Below the pieces are notes generated by a model that was given only the letters and a program-made list of their open reading frames with translations, did not search any database and was not told the origin of the DNA. From positions 1 to 8,171 of the forward strand of contig CAZHNG010000307.1 in NCBI GenBank assembly GCA_964533785.1: DNA of 8,171 bases, written 5' to 3'. Source of the DNA: JANQRV01 sp964533785 (GTDB lineage: Bacteria > Bacteroidota > Bacteroidia > Chitinophagales > Saprospiraceae). Numbering within the stretch: position 1 is the stretch's first letter; each line of letters starts with the position of its first letter. A program made the translations under genes and the position numbers. Positions 5,926 through 8,171 of the stretch are shown piece after piece.

Positions 5926-7590
5926 ATGAAGCAATTTAACACACTGATTATTTGTATTTCATTTTTGTTACCAATGGTGCAGATGCAAGCCCAGGATACT
6001 CCCCAACGCTACATCGATGAAATTTTTCCTGACGTGCAGGTTTCCAGCGACTTAATATACGGTGTTAATGCCACTATTTTGTTGCAACCTCTTTTAGGAG
6101 AGGCAATCCCACAGCAATTATTATTTGATTTTTACGAGCCCGTAGGGGATTCCTCAAGGAACCGGCCTTTAGTCATCATGTTCTCGACCGGCAATTTCTT
6201 ACCCATTCAAGTAAACAGAACGGTTTTAGGTACTAAGAGTGATTCTTCCAATGTAGAAATTGCTACTCGCTTGGCTAAAATGGGTTATGTGGTGGCTTCC
6301 GTAACCTACCGGCAAGGTTGGAATCCTACTGCGCCTACCCAACCGGAAAGAGCACTAGGACTCATTCAGGCAGCATACCGGGGGGTTCAGGATGCCAGAA
6401 CCGCCATCCGGTTCTTTAAACAAGATTTTGCTGAAAACGGCAATAACTTTGGTGTTGACACCAGTCGGATTACCCTCTGGGGAATTGGTACCGGTGGTTA
6501 TGTTTCCACCAATACGGCTTATTTGAATACGTATAATGAGATCATCATGACGGAAAACCCTCCCGCAAAGTTTCTCCTTGATGCGGATATGGACGAAGTC
6601 CCCGAAACGCCAATGGTAATTGAAGCTTTCCTTGGTAATATTACCGGAGAAACCTTGGGAGTTATTCCCCCAACGGGAGTACCTGGATTTCCGTTTCCAC
6701 CCAATGATACCCTTTGTTATCCCAACCATGTTGGCTATAGCTCGGAATTTCAATTGGTAGTTAATATGGCCGGTGCTTTAGGGGATTTTGCGTGGTTGGA
6801 TAATGTAGAAGACCCAAGGGATAATATACCGGTTATTGCCTATCATCTTCCTACCGATCCGTTTGCCCCCTACGAAGAGGATGTACTTATCGTACCTACC
6901 ACCGGTGATCGTATCGTAAATGTAAATGGTAGCAAAACTATAGTGGAAAAAGCAGTAAGCCTGGGAATTAATAATGTATTCATTGACGCCAATATCGATG
7001 ATGAATTTACCCAAAGAGCAAGGGAAGCCTCAGCAGAAGCCGGCCATGAGTATTTTGAGGGATTATTTCCATTCATAAGACCTTTAAATGATGCAGGTAA
7101 TCCCGAAGGTGACCCTTGGCAATGGTGGGATTCCGAGTTTTGGAGTACCGTTCCGTTCGATACTATTGAAGGAAATGTGATCACCTTTGAAGATGCTGCC
7201 AGGGCTAACAACCTAGATGCCAGTCCGGAAAAAGCAAGAATATATATCGACACGGTCATCGGATATTTTGCTCCACGGGCCTACGCAGCTCTTGACCTGG
7301 CCAATGCCGATACCACCACCACCAGCCTTAGCTATTTCATTTCTGACGCAGAGGTAGGTCTCCAGATGGCGCCCAATCCGGCACAGGACTTTGTTAATTT
7401 CCAGACAAATATAGATTTCCCTATTCGAGATCTCCAGTTGTATAATTTGAACGGAGCGCTCGTTCGTTCCTACACCAATGTTAAACAAAGTAACTTCCGG
7501 CTCGAACGAGACGGTCTACCACAGGGACTCTACGTTGCCAAGCTACGCTTTGATAAAGGTATCCTGACGAAAAAGATAATTTTCAACTAA
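5926..7590 (+). CDS. T9SS-secreted alpha/beta-hydrolase-fold protein lacking the usual nucleophile serine
   Basis: A 554-residue protein. A signal peptide (1-22, ending M-Q-A-Q) is followed by an esterase/lipase-like alpha/beta-hydrolase region (about 60-390) and a C-terminal T9SS sorting domain (about 476-554: P-N-P-A at 483-486, then G-L-Y-V-A-K at 534-539 and a K-K-I-I-F-N end). It should therefore be exported, cleaved at the C-terminus and attached to the cell surface or released. Fold landmarks are P-L-V-I-M-F-S-T-G at 81-89 (where HGGG oxyanion motifs normally sit), the elbow W-G-I-G-T-G-G at 185-191, I-P-V-I-A-Y-H-L-P-T-D at 301-311 and A-G-H-E at 372-375. D311 and H374 fit the acid and base, but residue 188 is Gly, not Ser, and the HG oxyanion signature is absent. 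A segment at about 205-300 looks like an inserted cap, including an Asp-rich D-x-D-x-D at 219-223. Cotranscription with the upstream receptor suggests it binds or processes that receptor's ligand. The alternative is an active enzyme with non-standard residues. Confidence 0.82.
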   Translation: MKQFNTLIICISFLLPMVQMQAQDTPQRYIDEIFPDVQVSSDLIYGVNATILLQPLLGEAIPQQLLFDFYEPVGDSSRNRPLVIMFSTGNFLPIQVNRTVLGTKSDSSNVEIATRLAKMGYVVASVTYRQGWNPTAPTQPERALGLIQAAYRGVQDARTAIRFFKQDFAENGNNFGVDTSRITLWGIGTGGYVSTNTAYLNTYNEIIMTENPPAKFLLDADMDEVPETPMVIEAFLGNITGETLGVIPPTGVPGFPFPPNDTLCYPNHVGYSSEFQLVVNMAGALGDFAWLDNVEDPRDNIPVIAYHLPTDPFAPYEEDVLIVPTTGDRIVNVNGSKTIVEKAVSLGINNVFIDANIDDEFTQRAREASAEAGHEYFEGLFPFIRPLNDAGNPEGDPWQWWDSEFWSTVPFDTIEGNVITFEDAARANNLDASPEKARIYIDTVIGYFAPRAYAALDLANADTTTTSLSYFISDAEVGLQMAPNPAQDFVNFQTNIDFPIRDLQLYNLNGALVRSYTNVKQSNFRLERDGLPQGLYVAKLRFDKGILTKKIIFN

Positions 7591-7724
7591 AGATTTGCTC
7601 CTTTCAAAGAGAATAATATCTCTGCTCAGCAAAAGACAACTATGAATTTTATCAATAAAATATGGTGGTGGCCATCAGAACATTCGAGATAAAGAGTGAA
7701 CTATATGCCATTGCTTAATCCTTG

Positions 7725-7759
7725 AAACGGCTTGTTGAATCACTCGACAAGCCGTTTTT
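7725..7759 (+). terminator. Strong intrinsic terminator of the receptor-hydrolase operon
   Basis: AAACGGCTTGT (7725-7735) pairs perfectly with ACAAGCCGTTT (7747-7757). The stem continues inward through a T-G wobble, a G-C and an A-T pair to a 5-base loop (7739-7743). A run of five Ts (7755-7759) follows the GC-rich part. It lies 134 bases after the hydrolase stop; between them I see only a 17-codon frame of doubtful value. Confidence 0.85.
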
Positions 7760-7768
7760 AGTTTAAAT

Positions 7769-7830
7769 GGCCACGAATGCACGAATGGATTATAGAACGC
7801 AGACGACACGGATAAAGCGGATCTTTACCA
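7769..7830. repeat. Intergenic low-complexity repeat of the 'CCACGAATGCACGAAT...CGCAGACGACACGG' type
   Basis: CCACGAATGCACGAAT (7771-7786) contains CACGAAT twice, 8 bases apart. It is followed by a purine-rich series of short similar words, CGCAGACGA / CACGGATAA / AGCGGAT (7799-7822). Read on the other strand it ends in the motif ATTCGTGCATTCGTGG. From memory, very similar intergenic strings occur in many unrelated bacterial genomes, often as inverted pairs; I could not check this here. No coding potential is seen. Its right edge runs into the orphan sorting-domain tail. Confidence 0.5.
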
Positions 7831-7866
7831 ATGGATTTGAGTTTTTCTATCTCTTTCCGTTTTTAT

Positions 7867-7995
7867 CTCCGCTCCATCGAAAATATTAAACAGAGCAGCT
7901 TCAGACTCGAAAGAGACGGGCTACCTCAAGGTCTATACATTGCACGATTGAGGTTTGATAAAGGATTGATCGTAAAGAAAATTATATTTCAATAA
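7867..7995 (+). pseudogene. Orphan T9SS C-terminal sorting-domain fragment (gene remnant)
   Basis: Codons 7867-7992 followed by TAA (7993-7995) read as the last 42 residues of a T9SS sorting domain and align without gaps to residues 513-554 of the hydrolase upstream. 31 of 42 residues are identical, and 28 of 35 from the K-Q-S motif onward (7888), including R-L-E-R-D-G-L-P-Q-G-L-Y and L-R-F-D-K-G. Similarity stops abruptly near 7867, where unrelated intergenic sequence begins, so the body of the gene, its signal peptide and its start are missing. The frame happens to stay open back to an ATG at 7831, but that 54-codon product would have no export signal. Of the 25 differing codons in the 35-residue core, 18 are synonymous, so the fragment came from a separate, once-functional paralogue and is not a fresh copy of its neighbour. 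No frameshift or stop interrupts it. Confidence 0.82.
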
Positions 7996-8057
7996 TTAGA
8001 CTTGTTCGGCGGGTCATGAACGAGCGAAAGGGAGCCAAATTTTATGCTGAACGAGGC

Positions 8058-8087
8058 AAAAAACCTTCCTGCGATACCGCAGGAAGG
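8058..8087 (-). terminator. Leftward-facing intrinsic-terminator-like hairpin
   Basis: Read on the minus strand, CCTTCCTGCG, a 4-base loop GTAT and CGCAGGAAGG form a perfect 10-base GC-rich stem (8064-8073 with 8078-8087). Six Ts follow it (the A-run at 8058-8063 on the plus strand). This is the classic terminator layout for transcription arriving from the right of the window. No minus-strand gene end is clear nearby: a frame open from the edge stops at 8104-8106 with no recognisable product. The hairpin may simply be part of a dispersed repeat. Confidence 0.6.
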
Positions 8088-8140
8088 CAGGCGTAGGCGA
8101 TGCCTAAGCATCGGCGTCCCGCAATCCTGCCATTGGCATC
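8064..8140. repeat. Nested palindromic (REP-like) block
   Basis: Several inverted repeats are packed into 77 bases. They are the 10-base stem at 8064-8087; CGATGC-CTAA-GCATCG (8098-8113); an outer GGCAGG (8086-8091) with CCTGCC (8126-8131) enclosing it; TGCC-ATT-GGCA (8128-8138); and GATGCC (8099-8104) with GGCATC (8135-8140). The block is clearly more GC-rich than its AT-rich flanks. Such nested arms in an intergenic spot are typical of dispersed palindromic elements or a structured RNA. Only one copy is visible, so the class is inferred. Confidence 0.5.
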
Positions 8141-8171
8141 AAGTAATATTTAACTAAAGTATATTTTGCTG

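Noticed and set aside
7642..7692. A 16-residue frame with W-W-W-P between the hydrolase stop and the terminator
   Set aside because: No family, no start signal and very short; most likely part of the 3' untranslated region.
7831..7995. Reading the orphan sorting tail as a complete 54-residue gene from the ATG at 7831
   Set aside because: A T9SS sorting domain needs a signal peptide and cargo upstream. The first dozen residues are unrelated to the domain and give no export signal, so a remnant is the better call.
8016..8096. A 26-residue frame running through the first hairpin of the right-edge block
   Set aside because: Its end overlaps a perfect stem, and the composition follows the palindrome, not a protein; treated as a by-product of the repeat.

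Overview
The window looks like chromosomal DNA from a member of the Bacteroidota, with a moderate-to-low GC feel. The evidence is a TonB-dependent receptor with an N-terminal carboxypeptidase-regulatory-like domain, a secreted protein ending in a type IX secretion (T9SS) C-terminal sorting domain, TAnnTTTG-type promoter words, and no clear Shine-Dalgarno sequences before the starts. The style of the proteins suggests the Saprospiria, but the order cannot be fixed from the sequence alone.

Left part (1-2810). Two very small membrane-protein genes lie on the minus strand, only 4 bases apart: a 54-residue gene at 273-437 and a 74-residue gene at 44-268. Diverging from them on the plus strand are an OmpA-family peptidoglycan-binding lipoprotein (596-1384), a PAP2-family membrane phosphatase (1470-2042) and a ZIP-family metal transporter with a GTG start (2076-2810). 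These look like ordinary envelope genes. The phosphatase has a perfect -7 promoter word only 4 bases before its ATG, so its mRNA may be leaderless.

Central part (2811-7760). A two-gene outer-membrane uptake locus begins after a leader that carries two adjacent palindromes. The first gene is a TonB-dependent receptor (3025-5874). The second, 51 bases later, is a T9SS-secreted alpha/beta-hydrolase-fold protein (5926-7590). A strong intrinsic terminator closes the unit at 7725-7759. There is no SusD-type lipoprotein between or after them, so the secreted hydrolase-like protein may be the receptor's surface partner. Its nucleophile elbow reads G-I-G-T-G-G, with Gly where the catalytic Ser is expected, while a plausible Asp and His remain. 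It is either a binding protein built on a hydrolase fold or an enzyme with an unusual catalytic arrangement. The receptor and this non-canonical hydrolase are the best candidate here for an undescribed system.

Right edge (7761-8171). There is no intact gene, but the stretch has structure. A low-complexity intergenic repeat runs directly into an orphan, in-frame T9SS sorting-domain tail (7867-7995). This tail is about 80% identical in protein to the end of the neighbouring hydrolase, yet it differs at many synonymous sites. After it comes a block of nested hairpins that includes a leftward-facing terminator, probably a dispersed palindromic repeat.
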